From JABCPE02 sp963516475 (GTDB taxonomy: Bacteria; Bacteroidota; Bacteroidia; Flavobacteriales; Weeksellaceae): a stretch of 64,000 nucleotides of DNA. Each line of letters opens with the position of its first letter. Positions within the stretch are counted from its first letter, which is position 1. Of the stretch, positions 1 through 7,187 are shown piece after piece. The notes beneath the pieces were generated by a model, which did no database searches, was not told where the DNA came from, and saw only the letters and a list, made by a program, of their open reading frames with translations. Both the position numbers and the translations under genes were made by a program. Location of the stretch: positions 1 to 64,000 of the forward strand of contig CAUQBR010000004.1 of assembly GCA_963516475.1 (NCBI GenBank), in the 5' to 3' direction.

Positions 1-2
1 AT

Positions 3-372
3 TTATACTTTACATTCTCCATCATTCTTTATTTTTTTCATTATTTTAAAATATTTGTTCTTTTGCTCATTTATTTTAAACAACACTTCTGGAACATTAC
101 CTATTACCAAAATATTAACCAATAAATAAATAACTATCTTATCTTTATCACTATATGCTATTCCTTTTGAATATCCATGTTTAGCAAAACTAGGCATAAA
201 TGAAATTTTAGAATTTAGTTTTGGTGAATAAACTCCTTCTCCCTCTTCTTGTGCTAAAATAATATATTTAAAGCTTTGGTTTAGACCGTTTTTTGCTGCT
301 CTATCTATTCCAAAAATTAGGAATAACCTTGTAACTTTTTGTGCACTTATTTGAATAGGTAGTCATATAGAT
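3..372 (-). pseudogene. Degenerate or start-less reading frame containing repeat copy R1
   Basis: The frame is open without interruption from a TGA just above 372 down to the TAA at 3-5, about 122 codons, but the only ATG is internal at 197, giving 64 residues. The part above the ATG reads like protein (IFGIDRAAKNGLNQ, then AQEEGEGVYSPKLN) and overlaps the 3' end of the neighbouring lipoprotein gene. The C-terminal third is GNVPEVLF, then KINEQKNKYFKIMKK, the best-preserved copy of the repeat that punctuates this island. I do not recognise a family. It may be the C-terminal remnant of a displaced toxin or cassette gene; that is inference. The open upstream frame is directly visible. Confidence 0.4.
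42..110 (-). repeat. Island repeat R1 (long form)
   Basis: Reading in the minus direction it encodes GNVPEVLF followed by KINEQKNKYFKIMKK in an intact frame. It matches R2 and R3 over about 70 bases and R4-R7 over the first 35-40 bases. Confidence 0.75.
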
Positions 373-762
373 TTTATCATTACTCTCCGATAACAAAACT
401 TCTTCATCCGGCATAAAGGAGATATCATCTTTCTTTATAAAATCATTAACAACAATGATACAGTTATTATCTATTGTATAAACTTGTTCTTTTTTATACA
501 ATTTTTTCAGCTTTTCTATTTCCTTTTCAGCTTTTGTAATAGTTATATTGATTTCTTGAGTATTATAATACCCTAAACTATCAATAGTATAAAAATAACT
601 ACTTCCAAATTCTATTTCTTTTGGAAAATGAGATGTTATACCTCCCTTAATACCTTCAAAGTAAGAAATAGATTCATTATATCCTTTATTATTAATGATA
701 TTTTCTTTACAACCAAATAATTTAAAACTAATTATACAGAATATTATTATTCTCTTTATCAT
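301..762 (-). CDS. Small lipoprotein of unknown function
   Basis: 153 residues. A hydrophobic N-terminus ends in a lipobox (FKLFGC, Cys at residue 18), so it is probably a lipoprotein facing the periplasm or outer membrane. The mature part is lysine- and glutamate-rich and has a central helix (KEIEKLKKLYKKEQ) and a C-terminal CTKSYKVIP segment. I recognise no family. It starts 5 bases after the end of the frameshifted R2 remnant and its last ~70 bases overlap another open frame. Its size, AT-richness and place in an array of unrelated small membrane proteins suit an immunity-type protein, which is inference only. Confidence 0.6.
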   Translation of the reverse strand: MIKRIIIFCIISFKLFGCKENIINNKGYNESISYFEGIKGGITSHFPKEIEFGSSYFYTIDSLGYYNTQEINITITKAEKEIEKLKKLYKKEQVYTIDNNCIIVVNDFIKKDDISFMPDEEVLLSESNDKIYMTTYSNKCTKSYKVIPNFWNR

Positions 763-767
763 TATTG

Positions 768-1030
768 TTATTTTTTTAGTAATAATTGTATTAAATCAGG
801 TATAAACTTAATTATATCTTGCCAAGCATTTCTTTTGGGCTTTCCATTTTCTTAACCGTTGGATGGGTTCCATATGCTCTTGTTTCTTCATATTTATCAA
901 TTTTAATAGATACTCCTGCCACATGTTCATGCATAGTTCTAGGGTTATTTGTAGTTTTTTCATTACTTTAAAATATTCGTTCTTTTGCTCATTTATTTTT
1001 AAAAACATATTTGGAATATTACCATATTAC
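768..1030 (-). pseudogene. Frameshifted remnant following repeat R2
   Basis: Three frames must be joined to read one coherent peptide: GNIPNMFLKINEQKNEYFKV, then NNPRTMHEHVAGVSIKIDKY and EETRAYGTHPTVKKM, then NGKPKRNAWQDIIKFIPDLI ending at the TAA at 768-770. Each section looks like real protein and the breaks fall one after another, so this is a decayed coding region of about 85 codons with at least two indels. The product family is unknown. It shares only its first ~23 residues with R1 and R3, then diverges, as expected for a conserved stem with exchangeable tails. Confidence 0.55.
955..1028 (-). repeat. Island repeat R2 (long form)
   Basis: Second long copy. The encoded stem differs from R1 by a few conservative substitutions (GNIPNMFL, then KINEQKNEYFKVMKK). 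It begins directly after the stop codon of the 169-residue membrane protein. Confidence 0.75.
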
Positions 1031-1033
1031 CCT

Positions 1034-1543
1034 TTATTTTCTATCATATAACTTTAATTTTAGATTCTCCGATGGGAAGTTATATATAGTATCATTTTTA
1101 ATATATATACCATTTTCTAATTCTATTTTTTCATTTTCTTTCTCGTTATACTTTCCTTCAATATCACTATATTCTCCTGATTTCCATATTGTATACATGG
1201 TATCCATTCTAATAAAATCAAGGTAATATAAAGTTTTATTATAATAGAACTTTTTAGGTTTTATATCTGTTGTTTTATAATACTTTATAGCAGAAAAAAA
1301 GCTTATAAAAACTACTATTGTATTGATTACAATATTTATAATAAAATACAAACCATATTTTGATTTTACTAATATTAGTGAAATACCAATAATTCCGTTA
1401 ATGAATATAAACAACAGAATAATATAGATAAGCCCTAAACTCATACTATCATCTGGATGCAGCGCAAACATTCCTATTGCAGATGTAATGTTTAAAAATA
1501 GAATTATAAAAATTACTATTATCTTATTTAGGTTTTTGTTCAT
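1034..1543 (-). CDS. Membrane protein of unknown function
   Basis: 169 residues. Three hydrophobic segments can be seen (about 8-28, 37-57 and 66-88), followed by an ~80-residue charged C-terminal region (KYNEKENEKIELENG). No family recognised. The TAA is followed at once by repeat R2. It could be an inner-membrane immunity-type protein against a pore-forming or periplasmic effector; the only support is its position in an array of similar small genes. Confidence 0.55.
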   Translation of the reverse strand: MNKNLNKIIVIFIILFLNITSAIGMFALHPDDSMSLGLIYIILLFIFINGIIGISLILVKSKYGLYFIINIVINTIVVFISFFSAIKYYKTTDIKPKKFYYNKTLYYLDFIRMDTMYTIWKSGEYSDIEGKYNEKENEKIELENGIYIKNDTIYNFPSENLKLKLYDRK

Positions 1544-1577
1544 ACTCTACTTTTATTTCATTATTCCTATTTTAAAA

Positions 1578-1737
1578 TTAACTTCTACTCCAACCAAACT
1601 CTAATATCATTTTAAGTCCATAATGTCCTTCTTCTATTAAATAATAGATGCCTTTTACTTTTTTTATTATTTTAAAATATTCGTTCTTTTGCTGATTTTA
1701 TTTCAAACAACACATTTGGGATATTATCCTTTTTCTA
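1578..1737 (-). pseudogene. Frameshifted remnant following repeat R3
   Basis: Minus-strand frames read DNIPNVLFEIK, then after a shift KIIKKVKGIYYLIEEGH and YGLKMILEFGWSRS ending at the TAA at 1578-1580. The stem matches R1 and R2 while the tail (GIYYLIEEGH...) is unrelated to theirs. About 50 codons remain. There is no start codon and at least one indel. Family unknown. Confidence 0.5.
1660..1735 (-). repeat. Island repeat R3 (long form)
   Basis: Third long copy. It matches R1 and R2 at the DNA level through the segment that encodes the KIMKK stretch, with small indels that break the frame. Confidence 0.7.
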
Positions 1738-1743
1738 TACTTT

Positions 1744-2000
1744 TTATTTTATCAAACTTAATACTCCATTGAATAAAAGCATTATAGAATAAATTACAAA
1801 AGCTGCTATTATTATCCAATGAATTATAAGATATAATCTGATACATCTAATTCATCACTTTTATATTCTATTTTCTTATTTTTTCTCCAATAATATGGAT
1901 TTTAAACATGAGAAAAGCAAGTATTAAAAATACTAATCCATATAATATTTCTTCCTTTTTATTTATTTCAAAAAATATATTTGAAACACTATTTATCTAC
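1744..2000 (-). pseudogene. Degraded third copy of the two-helix membrane protein family
   Basis: After R4 the minus strand reads KKEEILYGLVFLILAFLMFK, then in another frame YYWRKNKKIEYKSDELDV, then LIIHWIIIAAFVIYSIMLLF ending at the TAA at 1744-1746. The order (hydrophobic helix, basic aromatic loop with a WRK-type motif, acidic linker, second hydrophobic helix) is the same as in the intact 75- and 76-residue genes nearby. I read it as a frameshifted paralogue of them. The similarity is one of layout and short motifs, so the assignment is moderate. Confidence 0.45.
1962..2000 (-). repeat. Island repeat R4 (short form)
   Basis: Encodes NSVSNIFFEINKK. The core is preserved but the Pro codon has become Ser. 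It starts at the 3' end of the 75-residue gene and overlaps its stop codon region. Confidence 0.65.
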
Positions 2001-2220
2001 TATTCTCATTACCATACAATATAAATCTTATAATAAGAATGATTATACCTATAGCACCAGAAATAATTATAGTTAAATACTTTGTATATAAAAAATTATC
2101 ACCTGCTCCTAATTCATCATGCCCATGCTCTTCCTTTAATTCTTTTCTCCAATTTTTATATGATAAATAAGATTGAACTGTAATAGCTATTATAATGATT
2201 AAAGCTACTATTGTACTCAT
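1993..2220 (-). CDS. Two-helix membrane protein, paralogue A
   Basis: 75 residues: one transmembrane helix at about 3-19, a basic WRKELKEEHG loop, then a second helix at about 47-68 and a short polar tail. It is a clear paralogue of the 76-residue gene 1.5 kb upstream (shared KELKE, YT/SKL pattern, second helix IIIIRxILYGN). Function unknown. An intact and a degraded sister copy in the same island suggest duplication of a cassette. Only 18 bases separate it from the gene before it on the same strand, so they are probably co-transcribed. Confidence 0.6.
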   Translation of the reverse strand: MSTIVALIIIIAITVQSYLSYKNWRKELKEEHGHDELGAGDNFLYTKYLTIIISGAIGIIILIIRFILYGNENSR

Positions 2221-2238
2221 TTTATTCTTCTGTAATTT

Positions 2239-2712
2239 CTATTGATTATTTTTATACAATCTATATAATAGATTTATACCCAATACAATACTAATTAAAA
2301 CTCCTATTATAAAAATCACTTTCCAATAATAATATACATAAGGTATGTTATCGAAATTAATATCAGGGAGAGTATTTTCTTTTCTTATAATTGGATTTTT
2401 GTCTATTACCATTTTTTCATTATAAAAAGAAAGACTTTTCAAATCGTTATTAGTAGAAATATAAATTTTCAGTTCATCCTTGCTCTCTTCATACCCTACG
2501 ATTTTTTCAATATACAATCCATTATAATACTCTTGAGGCATAATATACCCCAAGTCACCATATAGGAAATAATTATGGTTGATTTTGGTCAGACTTATGT
2601 TGTAATTTAAATGTTTATATAAATGAATAACTCCATTTCCGTAGGAACTGGCTCTTTTATCTATCAAGAATAATCCTATATAAATTACGATTATGCTTAT
2701 TATATTTTTCAT
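2239..2712 (-). CDS. Bitopic membrane protein of unknown function
   Basis: 157 residues. An N-terminal hydrophobic segment (4-17) could be a signal anchor, a polar ~110-residue middle follows (YGDLGYIMPQEYYNG), and a strong transmembrane helix lies at about 130-150 before a basic end (YRLYKNNQ). The middle is therefore probably periplasmic. No family recognised. There is no repeat copy in front of this gene, unlike several of its neighbours. Confidence 0.55.
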   Translation of the reverse strand: MKNIISIIVIYIGLFLIDKRASSYGNGVIHLYKHLNYNISLTKINHNYFLYGDLGYIMPQEYYNGLYIEKIVGYEESKDELKIYISTNNDLKSLSFYNEKMVIDKNPIIRKENTLPDINFDNIPYVYYYWKVIFIIGVLISIVLGINLLYRLYKNNQ

Positions 2713-2786
2713 AATTATTTAACTTAATGGATTAAATCTAAATTTTGTTCCTGCAATTATGTCTAAACTTACCACCGATATCAATT

Positions 2787-3233
2787 TTAAGAAAAATCAT
2801 ATAAATCTATATCCACAGTTGAGTTTTTAATTAATATATACAAAAGCTGTCTAATGTCTTTTGGCAAGGTCTCTTTTGTAACTTTTGTTTCGTTATAATA
2901 TGTAATGCCATTAATTATTAACTCTATTCTCCAAGAATCTAAAATAATATCTGGTTCTATATCATTATTTGGTTTTAATTTTGATGTGATTTTTTCTATT
3001 TCTTCTATTTTATCTTTGGTGATTTTCGCTTTGTATGTATGGGAATGTTCCAAGTTTTCAACAATAACTTCTTCATCAAAATAAAGAACTCTATAAATAG
3101 GTTCTCCACCACTTGAAGCATAAAAATTGTATTCTATTTTTAGAATTGGGTTTTCTTTTTTATGTCCGTTGCTCTCTTGTGGGTTACAAGAAAATATCAA
3201 TAATAAAATCAATATTTTTATATTTTCCATCAT
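2787..3233 (-). CDS. Small lipoprotein of unknown function
   Basis: 148 residues. A short signal sequence ends in a lipobox (LLIFSC, Cys about 16). The mature domain alternates beta-rich stretches (LKIEYNFYASSGG, RVLYFDEEVIVE) with a lysine-rich helix and ends DIDLYDFS. It starts just after repeat R5; the tandem ATG ATG makes the start uncertain by one codon. No recognisable family; the compact beta-rich secreted domain would suit a periplasmic immunity protein, by inference. Confidence 0.6.
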   Translation of the reverse strand: MMENIKILILLLIFSCNPQESNGHKKENPILKIEYNFYASSGGEPIYRVLYFDEEVIVENLEHSHTYKAKITKDKIEEIEKITSKLKPNNDIEPDIILDSWRIELIINGITYYNETKVTKETLPKDIRQLLYILIKNSTVDIDLYDFS

Positions 3234-3246
3234 TTATCTTTAATTT

Positions 3247-3290
3247 TATTTTTTTCAAAACAACACTTCTGGAACATTACCTATTACTCA
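3247..3290 (-). repeat. Island repeat R5 (short form)
   Basis: Encodes GNVPEVLF and then a stop. It lies between the stop codon of the 127-residue gene and the tandem ATG of the lipoprotein. The segment from the repeat to the start (AAAGATAAATGATGGAAA) is nearly identical to that after R6. Confidence 0.7.
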
Positions 3291-3667
3291 GGTCTTTTAA
3301 AATCATAACAATACATCAGATACGCATTATATTCTATATTAGATAATACATGATATGATTCATTTTCTTTTCTAATAATATTATGTTTTATATCATACAA
3401 GTCATATGGATAATGGATACTCCTAAAATATTCTTTATTTTTACCATATAACTTGCTGTATAAATAAAATACTACAAAAGGATGATATCTTTTTCTCTCT
3501 CTTTTCAAATAATCAAAATCATAAAGTTCTATTAATTGGTTTTTATAGGTTTCTACTTTTATCTGGAAATAAATCATTATTCCTCCTATCAAAATAAATA
3601 TTAGCAACAAGAAAACTTTTATTATTTTTACTACTATTTTTAGTATCATTTTTAGTGTTTCCATCAT
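3284..3667 (-). CDS. Membrane-anchored small protein of unknown function
   Basis: 127 residues. A single transmembrane helix at about 12-33 (KVFLLLIFILIGGIMIYFQI) is followed by a ~95-residue soluble domain rich in Tyr, Arg and Lys (DYLKRERKRYHPFVVFYLY). The domain probably lies in the periplasm. The first codons after the tandem ATG (MMETLK) resemble those of the next lipoprotein (MMENIK), so the translation start region appears to have been copied together with the repeat. No family recognised. Confidence 0.55.
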   Translation of the reverse strand: MMETLKMILKIVVKIIKVFLLLIFILIGGIMIYFQIKVETYKNQLIELYDFDYLKRERKRYHPFVVFYLYSKLYGKNKEYFRSIHYPYDLYDIKHNIIRKENESYHVLSNIEYNAYLMYCYDFKRPE

Positions 3668-3682
3668 TTATCTTTAAATTTT

Positions 3683-3722
3683 ATTTTTTTCAAAAAACAT
3701 ATTTGGAACATTATCCCTATTA
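3683..3722 (-). repeat. Island repeat R6 (short form)
   Basis: Encodes DNVPNMFFEKNKI and a stop. It overlaps the stop codon of the 76-residue gene and is followed by the same AAAGATAAATGATGGAAA leader as R5. Confidence 0.7.
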
Positions 3723-3950
3723 CCACCCATAATATATATTCCCATATATTATTAACCTTATTATCATAATAATAACAACGATAATACCTATTATTATTAA
3801 TCCCACAAGTCTTGAATACATAAATGAATGTCTAATATGTGGTTTGTCATTGTCGCCATTTTCTTTTAATTCTTTTATCCAATGCCTATACCATAGATAA
3901 ATTAAAAATGTTCCCACTACCCAAATTATCAAATGTGTTATTGCACTCAT
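3720..3950 (-). CDS. Two-helix membrane protein, paralogue B
   Basis: 76 residues: helix 1 about 5-22, basic loop RHWIKELKENGDND, helix 2 about 48-69, tail YGNIYYGW. Paralogue of the 75-residue gene at 1993-2220; alignment needs almost no gaps. Such two-helix proteins occur among immunity proteins for membrane-active toxins, but nothing in the sequence proves that role. It begins 20-odd bases after R7. Confidence 0.6.
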   Translation of the reverse strand: MSAITHLIIWVVGTFLIYLWYRHWIKELKENGDNDKPHIRHSFMYSRLVGLIIIGIIVVIIMIIRLIIYGNIYYGW

Positions 3951-3975
3951 TTTTTTCTATTTATTGCTCTTTCTA

Positions 3976-4014
3976 TTTATTTCAAAAAATACATTCGGAA
4001 CATTACCATAAAAG
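3976..4014 (-). repeat. Island repeat R7 (short form)
   Basis: Encodes GNVPNVFFEINRKSNK and a stop, the cleanest short copy. It overlaps the end of the 124-residue gene in another frame and ends 15 bases before the next ATG. Confidence 0.75.
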
Positions 4015-4377
4015 CCTTTTTGGAAGAAACCATAATATAAATGACAACAAGAATAGAAATATTATAACATTAAATGTTGGTAAATGTTTCTCTTTGAAAA
4101 GGATAGTATTATTTTCATTATTATAATAAAAATTTTGTGTGTCATATGAGTTTTCTTTTAAGTTTCTATCCAGTCCTACAATATTATAATATATTTTATC
4201 TTGATATTTAACATTGTATTTTATTCCATATTTTCCTTTATTTTTTACTTGCATAATAAATACTTTTATTGTACCATTATTCTTTATCATTCGTCTTTCG
4301 TCTAGCATTATTTTGTATAAATAGATGCTGAATATCAAAAGTAATGTTTGGACTATTATGATACTAATTTTTTTCAT
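4003..4377 (-). CDS. Membrane protein of unknown function
   Basis: 124 residues. Hydrophobic helices at about 4-23 and 102-119 flank a polar, beta-rich middle (KGKYGIKYNVKYQDKIYYN). The helix, beta-domain, helix layout recalls DUF3592-type proteins, but I cannot assign it. First gene of the minus-strand array: upstream of it lies a short AT-rich gap and then the divergent SMI1-like gene. Confidence 0.5.
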   Translation of the reverse strand: MKKISIIIVQTLLLIFSIYLYKIMLDERRMIKNNGTIKVFIMQVKNKGKYGIKYNVKYQDKIYYNIVGLDRNLKENSYDTQNFYYNNENNTILFKEKHLPTFNVIIFLFLLSFILWFLPKRLLW

Positions 4378-4455
4378 TATTATTTATCTTCAAATTTCTC
4401 AAAAATTTTATCCCAAAAAAAAAACATTGACCCAAATACTTCATTGCAAAAATAG

Positions 4456-4463
4456 TAACTTTG
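4456..4463 (+). promoter_or_regulatory. Probable -7 box (TAACTTTG) of the SMI1-like gene
   Basis: Exact match to the Bacteroidota -7 consensus TAnnTTTG, 17 bases before the ATG at 4481. No good -33 element is seen at the expected spacing. Confidence 0.45.
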
Positions 4464-4480
4464 CAAAAAAATAGAAGATT

Positions 4481-4979
4481 ATGAGTACTTTTAATAAAAC
4501 TCTTACCTTATTTACAAGACCTTATAAAACAAAGTGGAGGCAAACCGATTCATTTTGGCAATGAAACCTATTGTTTTTCGCGACAAAGCGAGGTTACTCC
4601 TGAGCAAATTACGCTCTTTGAGCAACAATATAATGTGCAACTGCCCGAAGACTTCAGAACTTTTCTTCTTACCTTAGGCGCCTGTACCCTTTTCGAGGAC
4701 GAAAGAGGTTTTTCATATCAGTTCTACCACCCTGAACAATGGGAAAGCTATGCCAAGGAAATCTTTGAGGGGACAGGGGTCTATTTATTCCCTCATATCC
4801 TTTTAGTTTGCTATCCCACTGTAGGCCATCAGGCAGGGTTTGTATTGGGCGAAGAAGATCAGTTTGGAATTTTCTACTCCGATATCCCTCCTGAGTATTG
4901 GGAAGAAGATACCGAATTAGTCCCTTTCTCCCAGTGGCTTGAAGAAGAAATAGAAATATTATTATCTTCATTTTTATGA
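4481..4979 (+). pseudogene. SMI1/KNR4 (SUKH) immunity-type protein, frameshifted near its start
   Basis: The ATG at 4481 opens a frame that stops at 4561-4563. A second frame, already open from just after the ATG, continues to the TGA at 4977-4979. Removing one A in the run near 4495 fuses them into a ~165-residue protein: MSTFIKLLPYLQDLIKQSGG, then a SUKH core with LPEDFRTFLLTLGA (about 55-70) and DIPPEYW near the C-terminus. SUKH proteins are known immunity factors of polymorphic toxin systems and contact-dependent inhibition loci. Without the frame repair only a ~115-residue C-terminal piece lacking a good start could be made. It could be a real mutation or a sequencing error. Confidence 0.65.
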
Positions 4980-5089
4980 GTTTTTTTAGTCTGTTATCTG
5001 TTGTTATATTTATTTTAATATGTGATTATAGATAAAATCAAAAAACATGTATCATTTCATGCCCTAATGTGAATGCATAATCTAAGAGA

Positions 5090-5455
5090 TTATTTATTTG
5101 TCTTTATATATAACCAATTTGAAAAGTTATGGTCAAAAACATTTGGTTCTTTAAATAATAATGCAGAACCTTTTAGTTTTCCTACTATATAATTATTATC
5201 AAACTCAAATTTAATAATTATTGAGTCTTTTTCTTCAGAAAAAATATACCAATGCCCTTTTAATGAATCTCCATTTAATTTTTTGAGCTTATAAACATCA
5301 TTCTCTTGTAATTCTAAGTAATAATATATTTCCTTATTTGATAACTCCCATGGTACTTTATCAACTTCATATAAACCAACAATATCTTCTTTGTGCTTCT
5401 TATTACATCCAATTATTATGGAAATAATCACCATTAATAACACATAATTTTTCAT
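5090..5455 (-). CDS. Small lipoprotein of unknown function
   Basis: 121 residues with signal and lipobox (SIIIGC, Cys 17), then a lipocalin-like pattern of short beta segments: EDIVGLYEVDKV, YYYLELQENDVYKL, GHWYIFSEEKDSIII. This motif order (G-x-W/Y near the start, later GHWYI) is seen in many Bacteroidota 'lipocalin-like' lipoproteins; the assignment is tentative. Base composition is like the island to its left. Confidence 0.55.
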   Translation of the reverse strand: MKNYVLLMVIISIIIGCNKKHKEDIVGLYEVDKVPWELSNKEIYYYLELQENDVYKLKKLNGDSLKGHWYIFSEEKDSIIIKFEFDNNYIVGKLKGSALLFKEPNVFDHNFSNWLYIKTNK

Positions 5456-5505
5456 ATTCTATTTATTGGTCTCTTACTTCTGTTAAACATCTCTTTGATT
5501 ATTAT

Positions 5506-5537
5506 ACAAAAAGCACCCTAAAAAAGGTGCTTTTTGT
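5506..5537 (-). terminator. Intrinsic terminator
   Basis: Inverted repeat with arms AAAAAGCACC and GGTGCTTTTT around a 7-8 base loop, with T-tracts on both strands. It follows the minus-strand barrel gene. Confidence 0.8.
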
Positions 5538-5553
5538 GTGTATTTTAGAATTA

Positions 5554-6234
5554 TTAAAATCTTATTGTCGCTGTGGCTGCTAGAGAAACTCTCCCTAAGC
5601 CTTCTTTTTTGTCATTATTTGCGAGTGATAGGCTCCTTCCATTTTCAACATGGAGTTTCACAGCTCCCAGCCCAAAACCTAGCTGAGGCCCTATCAAGAA
5701 CGAACGACTCACAGCATACTGATACCCTATCGTGCTATAAAGCCCTATTGAAGAACCTTTTACCTCAAAATTTCCAAGAAGACCTAAAAAATTACTACTC
5801 GTATATTGCTGATAGCCCAGCGCTACATCCCAATAAAATTTATGTGGTGTGTCCATTTCAAAATTAGAATACATGAACGACGGCCCTATGAAGATAATTC
5901 TATCCTTCGTGCTAAGATATACTCCGCCAAGACTAGTTTCCGCAGAAGCAGAATATCTATTGAATTTCAGCCCAAGTCCCATATTAGGAGCTATTCTATG
6001 ATAAGCCGAGATATCAAAATGAAACCCCGAAGTAATTTTTTCTACATGACTTCTGAAAGGATATGTGATACTACCATCTATCTCTGCTGTTCTCCACGCA
6101 TACCCTGCACTCGCCATTATGGCTACCTTACTCTGCTTTACATTTTCTACTTTTACCTCTACACTACTCTCTTGTGCTTTACATGGCAATGAAAATGCCG
6201 TCGCCAAAGCAAGAATTGATAATTTTCTTTTCAT
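5554..6234 (-). CDS. Outer-membrane beta-barrel protein
   Basis: 226 residues with a signal peptide (cleavage near residue 20, ...SLPCKAQ) and a C-terminal strand ending in Phe (ATIRF), the outer-membrane insertion signal. The body alternates amphipathic strands with Gly/aromatic residues (GLGLKFNRYSA, FYWDVALGYQQY, IGPQLGFGLGAVKL). It fits the PF13568/OmpA-like small barrel class. No substrate can be proposed. It is monocistronic: terminator after it and surE before it with its own stop. Confidence 0.75.
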   Translation of the reverse strand: MKRKLSILALATAFSLPCKAQESSVEVKVENVKQSKVAIMASAGYAWRTAEIDGSITYPFRSHVEKITSGFHFDISAYHRIAPNMGLGLKFNRYSASAETSLGGVYLSTKDRIIFIGPSFMYSNFEMDTPHKFYWDVALGYQQYTSSNFLGLLGNFEVKGSSIGLYSTIGYQYAVSRSFLIGPQLGFGLGAVKLHVENGRSLSLANNDKKEGLGRVSLAATATIRF

Positions 6235-6306
6235 GATTTATATTAAAATTAAATTTTCCGCTAATTTATACAATTTAAAATCATCCACAAACTTTATAAA
6301 CCGAAT

Positions 6307-7080
6307 TTAATAAAGCTCTCGCAAAGCATCTATATACTCATAACCCGTAAGGTCAAATTTCACAGGGACAATGCTGATATAGCCGTTCATCAGAGCTGTT
6401 TCATCGGCATCTTCGCCTTCATCCATGTTATTAAAATAGCCCGTGAGCCAGTAGTATTTCTTGCCCTGTGGATTGACTCTTTCATCGAAGTTTTCCTCCC
6501 ATTTCGCCTGAGCCTGTCGGCAGATTTTGATGCCTTTTATCTCTTCTTTTTTTAGTTTAGGAATGTTCACATTTAGGACTATTCCTTTTGGCATCGGGTT
6601 TTTCAAGGTTTTTAAAACTATTTCTTGAATAAAATCTTTTGCTTGGTCAAAATCAGCCTCAAAACTGAAATCCAGCAAAGAAAACCCAATCGCAGGAATG
6701 CCCTCTACACCAGCCTCCACAGCGGCAGACATCGTCCCAGAGTAAATAACATTGATGGAGGAATTTGCCCCATGATTTATCCCCGAAACCACCAAATCAG
6801 GTCTGCGCGTAAGCACCTTATCCAAAGCCAATTTTACGCAGTCCACAGGCGTCCCGCTACATGCGAAATCCCGCTGAGCGCCTTCCATTTTTATTTCCTC
6901 CACCATCAGGGTAGAATTTATCGTGATAGCATGTCCCTTGCCGCTCTGCGGAGAATCTGGCGCCACTATGACCACCTCCCCTATTTCGTTCATAAATTCT
7001 ACGAGTTTTCTAATCCCTGGCGCAGTGATTCCGTCATCATTCGTTACCAAAATCAATGGTTTTCTATCTTGTTTATTCAT
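6307..7080 (-). CDS. surE: 5'/3'-nucleotidase SurE
   Basis: 257 residues, the usual length. SurE dephosphorylates nucleoside monophosphates with a divalent metal. The metal-binding NDDG (14-17) follows LVT; other conserved blocks are PDSPQSGKGHAIT (about 41-53), CSGTPVDC (about 74-81), and SGINHGANSS (about 98-107). All expected ligand positions (two Asp, Ser, Asn) are present. It is transcribed divergently from the tail-specific protease gene. Confidence 0.93.
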   Translation of the reverse strand: MNKQDRKPLILVTNDDGITAPGIRKLVEFMNEIGEVVIVAPDSPQSGKGHAITINSTLMVEEIKMEGAQRDFACSGTPVDCVKLALDKVLTRRPDLVVSGINHGANSSINVIYSGTMSAAVEAGVEGIPAIGFSLLDFSFEADFDQAKDFIQEIVLKTLKNPMPKGIVLNVNIPKLKKEEIKGIKICRQAQAKWEENFDERVNPQGKKYYWLTGYFNNMDEGEDADETALMNGYISIVPVKFDLTGYEYIDALRELY

Positions 7081-7099
7081 TATTATTAAAAAATTTCAA

Positions 7100-7107
7100 C
7101 AAAAATA
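7100..7107 (-). promoter_or_regulatory. Probable -7 box (TATTTTTG) of surE
   Basis: Matches TAnnTTTG on the minus strand, 20 bases before the surE ATG. Confidence 0.45.
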
Positions 7108-7140
7108 AAGAAATTTTAGGTCTAGTTTAAAATAAGATAT

Positions 7141-7148
7141 TAAATTTG
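7141..7148 (+). promoter_or_regulatory. Probable -7 box (TAAATTTG) of the tail-specific protease gene
   Basis: Exact TAnnTTTG match with 39 bases to the ATG at 7188. It lies back to back with the surE box. Confidence 0.5.
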
Positions 7149-7187
7149 TAAGTTAAAAATTTTCTTGAATTAAAATCAGTGCAAAAA

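Noticed and set aside
4669..4971. 100-codon minus-strand frame opposite the SMI1-like gene
   Set aside because: Shadow frame; the plus strand shows the SUKH motifs and the frame here has no protein-like pattern.
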